Assembly: GCA_023140595.1 (NCBI GenBank)
Contig: JAGLLI010000073.1
Coordinates: 1 to 14,842 of the forward strand
Direction of reading: 5' to 3'
Length of the DNA stretch: 14,842 nucleotides
DNA from: Candidatus Parcubacteria bacterium
Lineage (GTDB): Bacteria > Patescibacteriota > Patescibacteriia > Patescibacteriales > UBA12075
Position numbers and translations under genes: made by a program. Shown piece after piece: positions 4,844 through 13,553 of this stretch. Below the pieces are notes generated by a model. It made no database searches and was not told the DNA's origin. It saw only the letters and a list, made by a program, of their open reading frames with translations. Every line of letters starts with the position of its first letter. The stretch's first letter is position 1.

Positions 4844-6094
4844 ATGAAAAATAATCAAAAATATCTAACCGCTGGCAGAGCCGCGGCAATATTAAGCATT
4901 TCCGTTGATACGGTTAGAAGGTGGGATAAAAAAGGTTTGATAAAATCTTTCCGAGATGAAAGAAATTCTCGCATATTCAGCTTGGAAGAAATAAAAAGAA
5001 TACAAGATAAAGCCCAAGGCAATAAAAAAAATAAATTTAAAATTTTAAAGAACAAAAAAAAATATTCATATACAATAATTGAATTGTTCGCTGGCGCCGG
5101 CGGAACCGCGCTTGGCATGGAAAATGCCGGCATTAAGCATGTTTTATTAAACGAATTTGATAAATATGCCTGCGAAACGTTGCGAATGAATAAGCCGAAT
5201 TGGAACGTCAGTGAAGACGATGTTAAAAATTTAAAATTCAAAAAAGGGCAAGCTGATATTGTTCAAGGCGGTTTTCCGTGCCAAACTTTTTCTTATGCCG
5301 GAAAAAAAATGGGGCTTGAAGATATACGGGGAACTTTATTTTTTGAATTTGCCAGGTGCGTAAAGGAAGTTAAGCCTAAAATCGCTGTTGGAGAAAATGT
5401 AAAAGGCCTTCTAAGCCATGATAACGGCAGAACGTTTAAAACAATGATTTCTGTTTTAGAAGAAATTGGCTATAGAGTAAAATATAAAATTCTTCGGTCG
5501 CAATATTTAGATGTATCGCAAAAAAGAGAGCGCTTAATAATTATCGGGGTAAGAAATGATTTAGATATCCCTATTTCATTCCCAAAAGAAAAAAATTATA
5601 TAATTACTCTTCGTGAAGCGCTCCACAAATGTCCAAAGTCCGAAGGTCAAAAATATCCAGAGAAAAAAAGAAAAATTTTAGAACTTATTCCACAGGGAGG
5701 ATATTGGAGAGAACTGCCGGAAAACTTGCAAAAAGAATATATGGGGGCAAGTTTTTATATGGGCGGCGGAAAGACCGGGATGGCTAGGCGGCTTTCTTGG
5801 GATGAGCCGTCATTAACCCTGACTTGCAGTCCTGCTCAAAAACAAACAGAGCGATGCCATCCTAAAGAAACTCGTCCATTAACCGTACGCGAATATGCCA
5901 GAATTCAAACATTTCCCGATGACTGGAAATTTGCAGGATCTGTTTCTCAGCAATACAAGCAAATTGGCAATGCCGTGCCGGTAAATCTTGGATATCATAT
6001 CGGCGATACAATTATTAAAATGTTAAACGGCGAGATTGAAGAAGAATTTGAAGAACCGGTACGCGCGCGACAGCAAATGTTTGCATTTTCATAA
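4844..6094 (+). CDS. DNA (cytosine-5) methyltransferase with N-terminal MerR-like HTH
   Basis: The 416-residue protein is a fusion. Residues 6-55 are a MerR/excisionase-type HTH (YLTAGRAAAILSISVDTVRRW, then GLI and a wing ending SRIFSLEEI). A Lys-rich linker follows to about 75. The methyltransferase domain has all key motifs in order: I FAGAGGT (82-88), IV GGFPCQ with catalytic Cys146, VI ENV (184-186), VIII QKRER (226-230), IX about 343-361 (TRPLTVREYARIQTF) and X IGNAVPVNLG (374-383). The TLTCSPAQKQTERCHP segment (325-340) recalls GGNCC/GGWCC methyltransferases, which fits the Eco47II-type nuclease next door. It protects host DNA by methylating cytosine C5. The HTH probably represses its own promoter and perhaps the nuclease promoter. 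It appears complete and active. Confidence 0.92.
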   Translation: MKNNQKYLTAGRAAAILSISVDTVRRWDKKGLIKSFRDERNSRIFSLEEIKRIQDKAQGNKKNKFKILKNKKKYSYTIIELFAGAGGTALGMENAGIKHVLLNEFDKYACETLRMNKPNWNVSEDDVKNLKFKKGQADIVQGGFPCQTFSYAGKKMGLEDIRGTLFFEFARCVKEVKPKIAVGENVKGLLSHDNGRTFKTMISVLEEIGYRVKYKILRSQYLDVSQKRERLIIIGVRNDLDIPISFPKEKNYIITLREALHKCPKSEGQKYPEKKRKILELIPQGGYWRELPENLQKEYMGASFYMGGGKTGMARRLSWDEPSLTLTCSPAQKQTERCHPKETRPLTVREYARIQTFPDDWKFAGSVSQQYKQIGNAVPVNLGYHIGDTIIKMLNGEIEEEFEEPVRARQQMFAFS

Positions 6095-6133
6095 TAAAAA
6101 ATAAAGAAAATAAAATAATATTCCTTGCATATT

Positions 6134-6224
6134 TCGCCAGCTTGCGGCGAGGTAGTTGCTCTAAAAGATTCCTATAAACACCAGTAACGCCGTGAAATGA
6201 TTATCATTCCAGCGGTATTTTTTT
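6134..6224 (+). terminator. Imperfect terminator after methyltransferase
   Basis: A bulged stem-loop (about 6186-6201 with 6204-6219) contains AATGA and TCATT plus an outer GCCG/CGGT-type part, and is followed by seven T's (6218-6224). A separate 5-bp stem (6134-6138 with 6146-6150) lies before it with no T-run. The bulges lower confidence, but the position between two transcription units fits a terminator. Confidence 0.5.
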
Positions 6225-6262
6225 GTCCAAAAATCAAATATTTATTAAAGCACAACCCCGCA

Positions 6263-6286
6263 TAGCACATTCCATAGAATGTGCTA
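6263..6286. repeat. Perfect hairpin with 10-bp stem
   Basis: TAGCACATTC at 6263-6272 pairs perfectly with GAATGTGCTA at 6277-6286 around a CATA loop. It is followed by A's, so it is not a plus-strand terminator. It may be a protein-binding site or a dispersed hairpin like those at 173-264. Confidence 0.6.
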
Positions 6287-6339
6287 AAAATAAATAAAAT
6301 AAATTTAAAATCATTTTAAAAAGGGGAGCGAGTTAAAAT

Positions 6340-6368
6340 TTGTAAATATGTCATAAAAATGTTAAAAT
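6340..6368 (+). promoter_or_regulatory. Promoter of surface operon, TTGTAA-N17-TAAAAT
   Basis: A TTGTAA -35 (4 of 6) at 6340-6345 and a TAAAAT -10 (5 of 6) at 6363-6368 have 17-base spacing and a TGn extension at 6360-6362. Transcription would start near 6375. No terminators are seen after this until the window ends, so it may serve the five genes from 6431 onward. Confidence 0.5.
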
Positions 6369-6380
6369 AAAAGCATAAAA

Positions 6381-6399
6381 AATGCCTTAAAAAGGCATT
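6381..6399 (+). promoter_or_regulatory. Leader stem-loop before WxLIP-like gene
   Basis: AATGCCTT at 6381-6388 pairs perfectly with AAGGCATT at 6392-6399 around an AAA loop. It falls at the predicted 5' end of the transcript, 31 bases before the ATG at 6431. A 5' stem-loop often stabilises mRNA. Without a T-run it is unlikely to terminate. Confidence 0.4.
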
Positions 6400-6430
6400 G
6401 AATTTGTGTTTGAATTAATATAAAAATTTA

Positions 6431-7549
6431 ATGAAATATAAAAAATTATTATTATTTTTAGCAATATTTTTGTTTATTTTTATTGTTGCGGATAAGGCGC
6501 AAGCGCAATCATCGGCCGGCATTAAAATCAGTCCGGTTAAAACAGAGGAAATGGTTGATCCTGGCGAAGTTTTTAAATCGCAGATTAAAGTTACCAATGA
6601 GTCTGGTGAAACAAGAACTTTTTATGTTTATTTGCGCGATTTTAAGTCAGAGGGTGAGAGCGGAATGGCAAAACTTGTTATTCCAGGAACAGAAGAGGGT
6701 TATTATTTAGCGTCATGGATTGATGTCAGCCGCGAGGGAATTGAACTGTCGCCAGGACAAGAAAGAACCGTTCCGTTTACGGTCGATGTTCCGGAAAATA
6801 TCGGACCGGGCGGATATTTTGGTGCGATAATTTTAGGCACGGAACCTCCGCGCATTCATAAGCAAAACGAGGAAAAGGGGGCTGGAATGTCAATCGCCCA
6901 GCAAACAGCGTCTTTGCTTTTGCTTAGGGTTCGCGGCGATGTTTTTGAAGAGGCGCATATTAGAGAATTTAATACTGATAAGGATTTTTATAATACGCCT
7001 TTTTTGGTTGATTTTTTAATTCGTATTGAAAATGTCGGCAATGTTCATATCAAGCCGCATGGCGCCATATCAATTAAGAATATGTTTGGCAAAGAAGTGC
7101 GGATTTTGAAAATTAATGAAAAGGGCGGTAATATTTTACCGCGTTCAATTCGCCGTTTTAGCGCGAATATTTGGGAGGGAAAAAACGCCTTTGGAAAATA
7201 TACGGCAACACTCGGTATTACTTACGGCGTGTCCGCGAATGAAGGCGGGCAAGGTAAAAGCAGTTTGGTGGCTGTTAAAACTTTTTGGATTATTCCATGG
7301 CAAATAATTATTCCGGTATTTTTAACCTTGTTGTTTATTAGCGGAATATTTATTTTGTTGATAAAATTATATAAAAATAAGGCGGTTAAAAAAGCAATGC
7401 AGCGCGCCGGAATCAGCCAGACAGGATATATGCGGCAGTCGCGCGAGCAAGGAATATCTCCGGCTTTGCATTTGGGAGTTATATTGATTATTGTTTTTGT
7501 AATAATGATTTTTATACTTACGGCTTTTTACTTTTTATTCTTTTCTTAG
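6431..7549 (+). CDS. WxLIP-like (DUF916-type) membrane-anchored surface protein
   Basis: This 372-residue protein has a signal peptide with cleavage likely at AQA-QSS (about 25). Residues 29-140 resemble the DUF916 (PF06030) peptidoglycan-binding domain of WxL-interacting proteins: IKISPVKTEEMVDPGEVF, a KVTNESGE strand, the VYLRDF element, an SPGQERTVPFTVDVP segment and GPGGYFGAIIL. Residues 165-270 form a second beta domain with IENVGNVHIKPHGAISI, like the DUF3324 host-binding domain. A membrane segment at 286-312 is followed by a Lys/Arg-rich loop (313-345) and, unusually, a second hydrophobic segment at 348-371 ending the protein. Typical WxLIPs have one. It is a paralogue of the proteins at 13554 and 14551. 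In Firmicutes these proteins bind WxL partners, and the two WxL-like proteins at 1137 and 2657 are candidates here. Confidence 0.75.
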   Translation: MKYKKLLLFLAIFLFIFIVADKAQAQSSAGIKISPVKTEEMVDPGEVFKSQIKVTNESGETRTFYVYLRDFKSEGESGMAKLVIPGTEEGYYLASWIDVSREGIELSPGQERTVPFTVDVPENIGPGGYFGAIILGTEPPRIHKQNEEKGAGMSIAQQTASLLLLRVRGDVFEEAHIREFNTDKDFYNTPFLVDFLIRIENVGNVHIKPHGAISIKNMFGKEVRILKINEKGGNILPRSIRRFSANIWEGKNAFGKYTATLGITYGVSANEGGQGKSSLVAVKTFWIIPWQIIIPVFLTLLFISGIFILLIKLYKNKAVKKAMQRAGISQTGYMRQSREQGISPALHLGVILIIVFVIMIFILTAFYFLFFS

Positions 7550-7617
7550 ATAATGTGAATTTGCGAATAAATGTTAGTTTGCTAATCGTGAATAAATTAA
7601 ATATTTAAAATAATAAA

Positions 7618-10600
7618 ATGTTACACAAAACAACAAACCAAATTTTAAAATTCAGCATATTTTTTACTATGCCTATTTTTGTTTTCCTATTCCTATTCAA
7701 TCTCTCTTTCGCCCACGCATCCCCCTGCGAAATCCTAAATTCAAGCCCAGAGGTCCAAATCGGCTTTGGCGCTGCCTACAACACTCTCTCTGTTGTCAAA
7801 GAAACACTGATTACGGCAGACTGTTTAACTGATTCGGCGAATATTCAAATCGGCAACGGACAGACAACACAGTATGTCTACAAATACGGTTATATTTGGA
7901 AAAATAGCAAATGGGAAATAATAGAATTAACGCCTTTAGGCGCGTCTCTTGATGTCTGGCTAATCGGCAAAGCAAATATTAATATTCCTCTCAGCGCAGA
8001 GGAACTCGCGAATGAAAATTTTTTAGTCGCATATATTTGCTCATGGACTGGAACAAACTGGAAATGTGGCTGCCGTGACGCATATTGCATTCAGAGCTAT
8101 TGGCAATTGCAAAAGTTTCAAAAAGATATTTGCGTTGAAAATTGGACATGCGCGGATTGGACAGTTTGCGTTAATTCAAACCAGATAAGAACATGCGTTG
8201 ATCAAAATAACTGCGGCACAACAAACAATAAACCCCCAACAAGCCAAAATTGCGCGGACACATGCCAAGACGCAGACGAAGATGACTATGACAACTGTGC
8301 CATAGGCGAAGCAGGAGACGACGGAAAAGTAATAGACTGCGACGACAACGAAAGGCACGTTTATCCCAATAACAAAGAAAATTGCGACACAATAGACAAT
8401 AACTGCGACGGGCAAACAGATGAAGGTTGCGACAAAGACATTGACGGCTATTGCGATGAAGCAATGTTAATGTATAGGAATAATTTAATGTGCTTAAATA
8501 CTATATTTACCGCTGACGGACAAAATGGCGATGATTGCAATGATGATAACGACAGCAACGGTTCCATACATCCAAATGCGACAGAAATATGCGGCAATGG
8601 CATTGACGAAGATTGCGACGGCAATGATCTTGCCTGTTCTTGCAGTCCAATCAAGACTTGCGCTGATTATCCGGATCAATGCGGTGTTAATTTTTTTGAC
8701 GGTTGCGCCAATATATTAAATTGCGCCAATAATTGTTCAGGTAAAGACATCTGCTGCAATGATATTTGCCAAACAGCTGAATGCGAATATGACGCAAATT
8801 GCAATGATAATGATGATTGCACAATTGACGCTTGCTTAAATCCAAACACCTGCTACGCAAGCTGCAGCTATAAACAAATCACGACTTGCTTTGATAACGA
8901 CGGCTGTTGTCCGTCAGGATGCGTTAATGCGAATGATAATAATTGCGCCCCAACCTGCAATGACAAAGACGGCGATCGATATATTGTTGAAAATACAGAT
9001 ATTGATCAATGCGGTATAATATGCGGGCAAGGTAAAAACGAAGTTTGTTTGGACAATAACGATTGCGATGACAATGAATTTTGGGCAAATCCAGGCGGGA
9101 ATGAAACTTGTGATACAATAGATAATAATTGTAATAGTCAAACAGACGAAAATTGCGATAGTGATAATGACGGATTTTGCAGCGATATTATGAAAATTTA
9201 TCGCAATAATTCAATGTGTATTAAAAATAGCGCAGGCGATTATGTTAATGGTTATTTTGGAGATGACTGCAATGATGATAATGGAAGTATAAATCCGGAA
9301 ATTGCTGAAATCTGCGAAAATGATATTGATGATAATTGCGACGGAAGTGTTAATGAGGATTGCGATACAATATCTCCGATAGTATCAGAGTTTGACATTC
9401 AACCTCGCGTTACGGCAGAATCAATCACTGCCATATGGACAGTAACTGACGATCAATCATTATCGCGCGTGGAGCTTTGGCGCGCCAATGACTTGAATAG
9501 TTTGCCAAACAGCAGCAGCTGGATTCAAATTCAAACCAAAGACATAACAGGAATTAGCGCTACGGGCGAATTTATTGACAGACCTAGCGTAGGCGTTTAT
9601 TGGTACGGAATACATGTTTTTGATCAGCAAGACAATATGGGCGTTGAGCCAAACGAGCCGATTAAAATAGAAATTATAAATTCAGAGCCATATTGCATCC
9701 AAAGCGGAATATATTGGTCAAAAGCAAGTTATTTGGGAAATGTTGTTGAGTTATATGACGGTTGGACATCAGGAGGCGTCGGAGGCGGTTTAATCTATAG
9801 ATCAGATTCAGAGCCGGAAATAGATTTGCTTGAGTTGTTCGGGCCGGAAAGCATTTACGGATGTGCAAATAAGATAGAATCAGTTTGGTACTACGATCAT
9901 ATAAATGATAGCTGGTTAAGTTATGGCTTTGATGCCCCTGAATTTTTAAATAAATTATATACGATTGAAACAGGCAAAATATATTCAATTATGCCAAAAG
10001 AACCGTGTGTATTAAATTATTCTGGAGAAGGAAGTTTTTGGAAAGCTGATTATTGCGAGCATGGCTGTGAAAGCGGAGAATGTTTAGTGTCTGTTTGTGT
10101 TGACGTTGACCAAGACGGTTATGACACTTGCAATATCGGCGACACAGGCGACGACGGCAAAGAAATAGATTGCAATGATAATAATAATTTGATAAATTCC
10201 GGAAAAACGGAAATATGTGGGAACGGGATTGATGATAATTGCGATGGCAGTATTGACGAGAATTGCGAAGGAAATTGCTCCGCCGATTCAGACTGCGACG
10301 ACAACAACTCCTGCACAACAGATAGCTGCTCAAATCCAGGACAATGGAATTCCAGATGTATTAATATAGTAGAGGAGCAAGGTGTAGAAATATGCACTAA
10401 TGGCATTGATGATGACTGCGACGGGCTAATTGATTATAATGATGATGATTGTAAAATTAACGCGGAAGGTTCAAAATTATCTTCAAAATATTCTTCAAAA
10501 CAAGCATTTTTAATATCAGATAAAAATTGGCAGGATGTGCTGCCGTTAATTCCTGCTGCCGTTTGGACAGGAAATGAAGATTGGTGCCAGAGAGGTTATG

Positions 10601-12516
10601 GCACTCCTGAAAATGTCTGCGTAAATCCGGTTTTGATTTATCATGAAGAAGAGTCAGGCTTTGACGCTGATTCAATAATTCATTTTATACAGCAGTATTC
10701 TCCGGATAATTTAACCATAGCAGGAGATATTCCTCAAGATCTAAGCAATCTTTTAATTTCTGAGCGAGAATTCGGCGCCGGTTTGTTAGTTGAACAAATA
10801 AAACAAATCACAACTAATGATTATTTTTCTTATTGGGAAAATTATAATTCAATAGTATATGTTGAAAATAATTATGAATTAGCGCTTTTAGCCTCAACTT
10901 ACGCCTCTTTAATTAACGCGCCGTTGGTAATACAGGGGACTATTAATGACACTGATAGTGTTTTTATAAATAAAAATGTAATTTGCGTTGGAAATGTCGC
11001 GCGAAGCTGTAATGAAAATTATAACTTAGAGCAATTACAGCAAAAATATGTTGATATGACCAATACTGATAAAATTATATTAGTTAATCCAAATGATTTG
11101 AACATAAAAGTTGAAGAAAATTTTACTCCTAATAAATCAGCCTCAATTAATGAAATTTACAGCAGAACTTCCTTGGCGGCGTCAATTTTAGCAAGCGCAA
11201 AACATGAGTTGATTATTAGCTCTCCATATTCTGATAATATTAATGTGGATAGCTATTTGGAGACAAAAATAAGTGAGCTAATTAATGCTCCGCTGTATTT
11301 AACTATTTTAGCTAGTCCGGAAGCAATTCAGTTAAATAAAATGCAAGAAAGAATATCTGGATTGAATATAAATATTGCATCTGATATTTATTATTATTCA
11401 AATTTAAATAGTGATTTATTTTCTGAATTGAAAACAGGTAGAATTTTTGGAATTAGCAACGCGGATGTATCTTCTCTTTTAGCAAGAAATATTTTTTACA
11501 ATAGTATAGAGCAATCAAATAATGCCTCTTCATTATATAATAACGGAGGAAGTAATTTTAAAAGAAAGGGAAAAACAAATGACAATGTTTTGGGTGGTAT
11601 TGGTTTGAATATTCAAAGTCAATATTTAGATGAATTACCAGAAATTAGATACGATTTAAGTAAACTGGAAAATCAGAAAGTTATTACTTATCTTGATCAT
11701 GGCAGTCCAACAGGAGGATATAGTATTACCACATACGATTTAAACAATAATGATATAAGATTTTCAAATAGTCTGTTTGTGTCGGATAGTTGTATGCAGT
11801 GCGCTTATCAGGAAGAAAAAATAAATTTATTTTGCGCCAATGTTATCAGAAGGGGTGCAGTTGGATTTATTGGAAGCTTAGACGAAACTACCCATATAGA
11901 TTATGTTGGACGAATAGCTGATTTTCAATTAGGAGAAACTATCGGTAGCGCAATTCAAGAATTTTCTAATGAACGATATTTATTAGGGCAGATGGGAGGC
12001 ACCTATTCTTATTATTCTCCTTTTTTCTATCTTGGGGACCCAACTTTAGACCTTGGGTTGCCTAAACCGAATAGTACAATAATTTCAAATTATAATAATA
12101 AAAAATTAGATATTTATATTCCATTTGATTGGGAAACATTTCATGTTTATGAGTATTCTCAAGATCGGTATTATTATATAACGTCTGGAGGTAAGAATCT
12201 CAGGGATCCAAATAGAAGTGAGAGCGGTGATAATGTAAGATTTTACGATAAACTTTTTTTTCATTTTACAGAAACTGATTTAGTGGCAGTAAAAGATGTT
12301 TATATTAATGGAGTTTTAAATGGTTTTAACGAAGAAGAATGTTTACTGGTTAGCTCGGAAAATTGCAAAATGTATGAAAAGAATTTAGGTAATTTTAGAA
12401 TTGTGCTAGAAAGACTTAATGATGTTTATTTTGTTTCAATACATTTTGATCAAATTTTACCAAAAACTCAGATAGAAGTTAATAATGGTATTAATATTGA
12501 AATTAATTTTAATTAA
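7618..12516 (+). CDS. Giant secreted protein: MopE-like metal-binding repeats plus C25 peptidase domain
   Basis: This 1632-residue protein has a signal peptide (1-35, cleavage near AHA-SPC). Residues 216-582 and 827-945 hold six Asp/Asn/Cys-rich modules of the MopE type (PF11617), with signatures such as IDCDDN and IDNNCDGQTDEGC. They probably bind metal, most likely calcium or copper. An Ig/Fn3-like domain lies at 585-690. Residues 960-1165 include a Rossmann-like region resembling cell-wall-binding repeat 2, with LASTYASLINAPLVIQG at 1091-1107. The C25 (gingipain) peptidase core follows: TGRIFGIS (1273-1280), catalytic His1361 in LDHGSP, Cys1392 in SDSCMQC and the family marker LGDPTLDL (1472-1479). 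A beta domain closes the protein with no membrane anchor or LPXTG. It may cleave or process surface proteins. Gaps to its neighbours are 68 and 42 bases, and its neighbours are membrane-anchored. Confidence 0.85.
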   Translation: MLHKTTNQILKFSIFFTMPIFVFLFLFNLSFAHASPCEILNSSPEVQIGFGAAYNTLSVVKETLITADCLTDSANIQIGNGQTTQYVYKYGYIWKNSKWEIIELTPLGASLDVWLIGKANINIPLSAEELANENFLVAYICSWTGTNWKCGCRDAYCIQSYWQLQKFQKDICVENWTCADWTVCVNSNQIRTCVDQNNCGTTNNKPPTSQNCADTCQDADEDDYDNCAIGEAGDDGKVIDCDDNERHVYPNNKENCDTIDNNCDGQTDEGCDKDIDGYCDEAMLMYRNNLMCLNTIFTADGQNGDDCNDDNDSNGSIHPNATEICGNGIDEDCDGNDLACSCSPIKTCADYPDQCGVNFFDGCANILNCANNCSGKDICCNDICQTAECEYDANCNDNDDCTIDACLNPNTCYASCSYKQITTCFDNDGCCPSGCVNANDNNCAPTCNDKDGDRYIVENTDIDQCGIICGQGKNEVCLDNNDCDDNEFWANPGGNETCDTIDNNCNSQTDENCDSDNDGFCSDIMKIYRNNSMCIKNSAGDYVNGYFGDDCNDDNGSINPEIAEICENDIDDNCDGSVNEDCDTISPIVSEFDIQPRVTAESITAIWTVTDDQSLSRVELWRANDLNSLPNSSSWIQIQTKDITGISATGEFIDRPSVGVYWYGIHVFDQQDNMGVEPNEPIKIEIINSEPYCIQSGIYWSKASYLGNVVELYDGWTSGGVGGGLIYRSDSEPEIDLLELFGPESIYGCANKIESVWYYDHINDSWLSYGFDAPEFLNKLYTIETGKIYSIMPKEPCVLNYSGEGSFWKADYCEHGCESGECLVSVCVDVDQDGYDTCNIGDTGDDGKEIDCNDNNNLINSGKTEICGNGIDDNCDGSIDENCEGNCSADSDCDDNNSCTTDSCSNPGQWNSRCINIVEEQGVEICTNGIDDDCDGLIDYNDDDCKINAEGSKLSSKYSSKQAFLISDKNWQDVLPLIPAAVWTGNEDWCQRGYGTPENVCVNPVLIYHEEESGFDADSIIHFIQQYSPDNLTIAGDIPQDLSNLLISEREFGAGLLVEQIKQITTNDYFSYWENYNSIVYVENNYELALLASTYASLINAPLVIQGTINDTDSVFINKNVICVGNVARSCNENYNLEQLQQKYVDMTNTDKIILVNPNDLNIKVEENFTPNKSASINEIYSRTSLAASILASAKHELIISSPYSDNINVDSYLETKISELINAPLYLTILASPEAIQLNKMQERISGLNINIASDIYYYSNLNSDLFSELKTGRIFGISNADVSSLLARNIFYNSIEQSNNASSLYNNGGSNFKRKGKTNDNVLGGIGLNIQSQYLDELPEIRYDLSKLENQKVITYLDHGSPTGGYSITTYDLNNNDIRFSNSLFVSDSCMQCAYQEEKINLFCANVIRRGAVGFIGSLDETTHIDYVGRIADFQLGETIGSAIQEFSNERYLLGQMGGTYSYYSPFFYLGDPTLDLGLPKPNSTIISNYNNKKLDIYIPFDWETFHVYEYSQDRYYYITSGGKNLRDPNRSESGDNVRFYDKLFFHFTETDLVAVKDVYINGVLNGFNEEECLLVSSENCKMYEKNLGNFRIVLERLNDVYFVSIHFDQILPKTQIEVNNGINIEINFN
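8263..9363 (+). repeat. Duplicated double module in the giant surface protein
   Basis: Protein residues 216-340 and 447-582 share the same two-part plan. The first part ends ENCDTIDNNCDGQTDEGC or ETCDTIDNNCNSQTDENC. The second begins CD-D-DG(Y/F)C, continues MYRNN or IYRNN, then GDDCNDDN and the EIC-IDxxCDG block. A Cys-rich insert of about 105 residues separates them. The pair is best explained by internal duplication. Further modules of the same family at residues 827-883 and 885-945 (10096-10452) are more diverged. Confidence 0.75.
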
Positions 12517-12523
12517 TGGAAAA

Positions 12524-12546
12524 ATACTCCGACAAAGTTGGTGTAT
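12524..12546 (+). other. Stem-loop between giant peptidase gene and next gene
   Basis: Nine of ten positions pair between 12524-12533 and 12537-12546, including one G-T pair, around an AAA loop. There is no T-run, so it is probably not a terminator. It covers the potential TTG (12538) and GTG (12541) starts of the next gene, which favours the ATG at 12559. It may act in mRNA processing or differential stability within the operon. Confidence 0.45.
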
Positions 12547-12558
12547 AAGTTTAATTAT

Positions 12559-13497
12559 ATGAGCTTATTTATAAAATTAAAAAATAACATTATTTATTAT
12601 TCATTTTTTTTGTTTTTGATAATTATTTTTTCTATATTTTTTTGCGCTAATTTTGTATTAGCAACAGCAAAAGATGCAATAGATATTAAGATATTCATTG
12701 AAAATGATTTTAAAATCGGACAAAATGTCAGTTTTGATTACAATATTAGCGTTAGCCATGATATAAATATTAGTTATGTTGAAGATGTGAGTTGCGAGTC
12801 AGCGCCGCATGCGCCGCTTAAAACAAAGCAAACAAAAATCAGCAAAGACAATGTTATCAGACAAACTTATAACGCATTTGCTATTGATGATTCCATAGAT
12901 CCTCAAATTTGCATCGCTTCCATAGAGATACTGGAGCCAATTCAAAAAAAAGTAGAAAAAGAATTTAAAATTGATACTGAACCAAGTTTTTATTTTAGAA
13001 TTTTATTATGCAAGGGCAAGCCCTGCGCTGAAAAAACCAAAGTTTTTATTTTAAACAGCGATATTTATTTTGATTATATTTCAGAAGTTGAAAGTCCGGA
13101 AATAATAGCCAAATTAATTTATCCTGACAAAACAGAAAAACAAATTATTTTGCCAACACAAATAAAAGCGGAACAGGTTGGAAATTATGAATTAGAAATT
13201 ACAGTTAAAAAAGACGGATATAAAACCGTAAGCAAAAAAGATATGTTTGGAGTGATTGCCACTCCTGCAAAAATTAAATCAGCTTCAATCTGCAACGTTG
13301 ACGGAAAATGCTCAGGGCAAGAAACCGCTCAAAACTGCCCCCAAGATTGCGTAAAAGTAGAGCAAGCAATTGATAAAATAAATGTTATAAATATAAAAAT
13401 AATAATTTTAATAATCGCCATTATAATTATTATAGCCATTATGATAACGGTTTATTGGTTTTTGATTAAGCGCGGAAAAGAAAAAAATGAATTATAG
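12559..13497 (+). CDS. Membrane-anchored extracellular protein with C-terminal cysteine motif
   Basis: From ATG 12559 the protein has 312 residues. The frame also opens at TTG 12538, but the ATG puts the signal peptide (about 11-36, ending VLA-TA) at the N-terminus. The outer part (38-235) is beta-rich and I do not recognise it; it has cysteines at 79, 118, 151 and 156. Residues 245-264 form a compact motif, CNVDGKC then NCPQDC, like the short CxxDGxCxxxExxxNCPxDC module common in surface proteins of uncultured bacteria and archaea, and probably metal-binding or disulphide-linked. A membrane helix (279-302) and a basic tail (KRGKEKNEL) follow, so it is anchored with the bulk outside. It lies between the giant peptidase and the WxLIP-like genes and is probably in the same operon. 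Function unknown. Confidence 0.65.
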   Translation: MSLFIKLKNNIIYYSFFLFLIIIFSIFFCANFVLATAKDAIDIKIFIENDFKIGQNVSFDYNISVSHDINISYVEDVSCESAPHAPLKTKQTKISKDNVIRQTYNAFAIDDSIDPQICIASIEILEPIQKKVEKEFKIDTEPSFYFRILLCKGKPCAEKTKVFILNSDIYFDYISEVESPEIIAKLIYPDKTEKQIILPTQIKAEQVGNYELEITVKKDGYKTVSKKDMFGVIATPAKIKSASICNVDGKCSGQETAQNCPQDCVKVEQAIDKINVINIKIIILIIAIIIIIAIMITVYWFLIKRGKEKNEL

Positions 13498-13553
13498 CCG
13501 TGAATTAAGAATATTTATCTGTGTTATTAGAATTATTATTTTGTAATTTTTTT

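Noticed and set aside
8171..10675. Several minus-strand open frames of 60-114 codons inside the giant gene
   Set aside because: They mirror the periodic Asp/Asn/Cys codons of the repeats (rich in GAC, AAC and TGC), are Arg/Cys/His-rich, and have no promoters or family features.
12538..12558. Upstream TTG/GTG start for the gene at 12559
   Set aside because: These codons lie within a stem-loop, and the ATG at 12559 gives a standard signal peptide.
13521..13553. Upstream GTG start for the gene at 13554
   Set aside because: The extension adds 11 uncharged and hydrophobic residues before the basic MRK start; the ATG gives a normal signal peptide.
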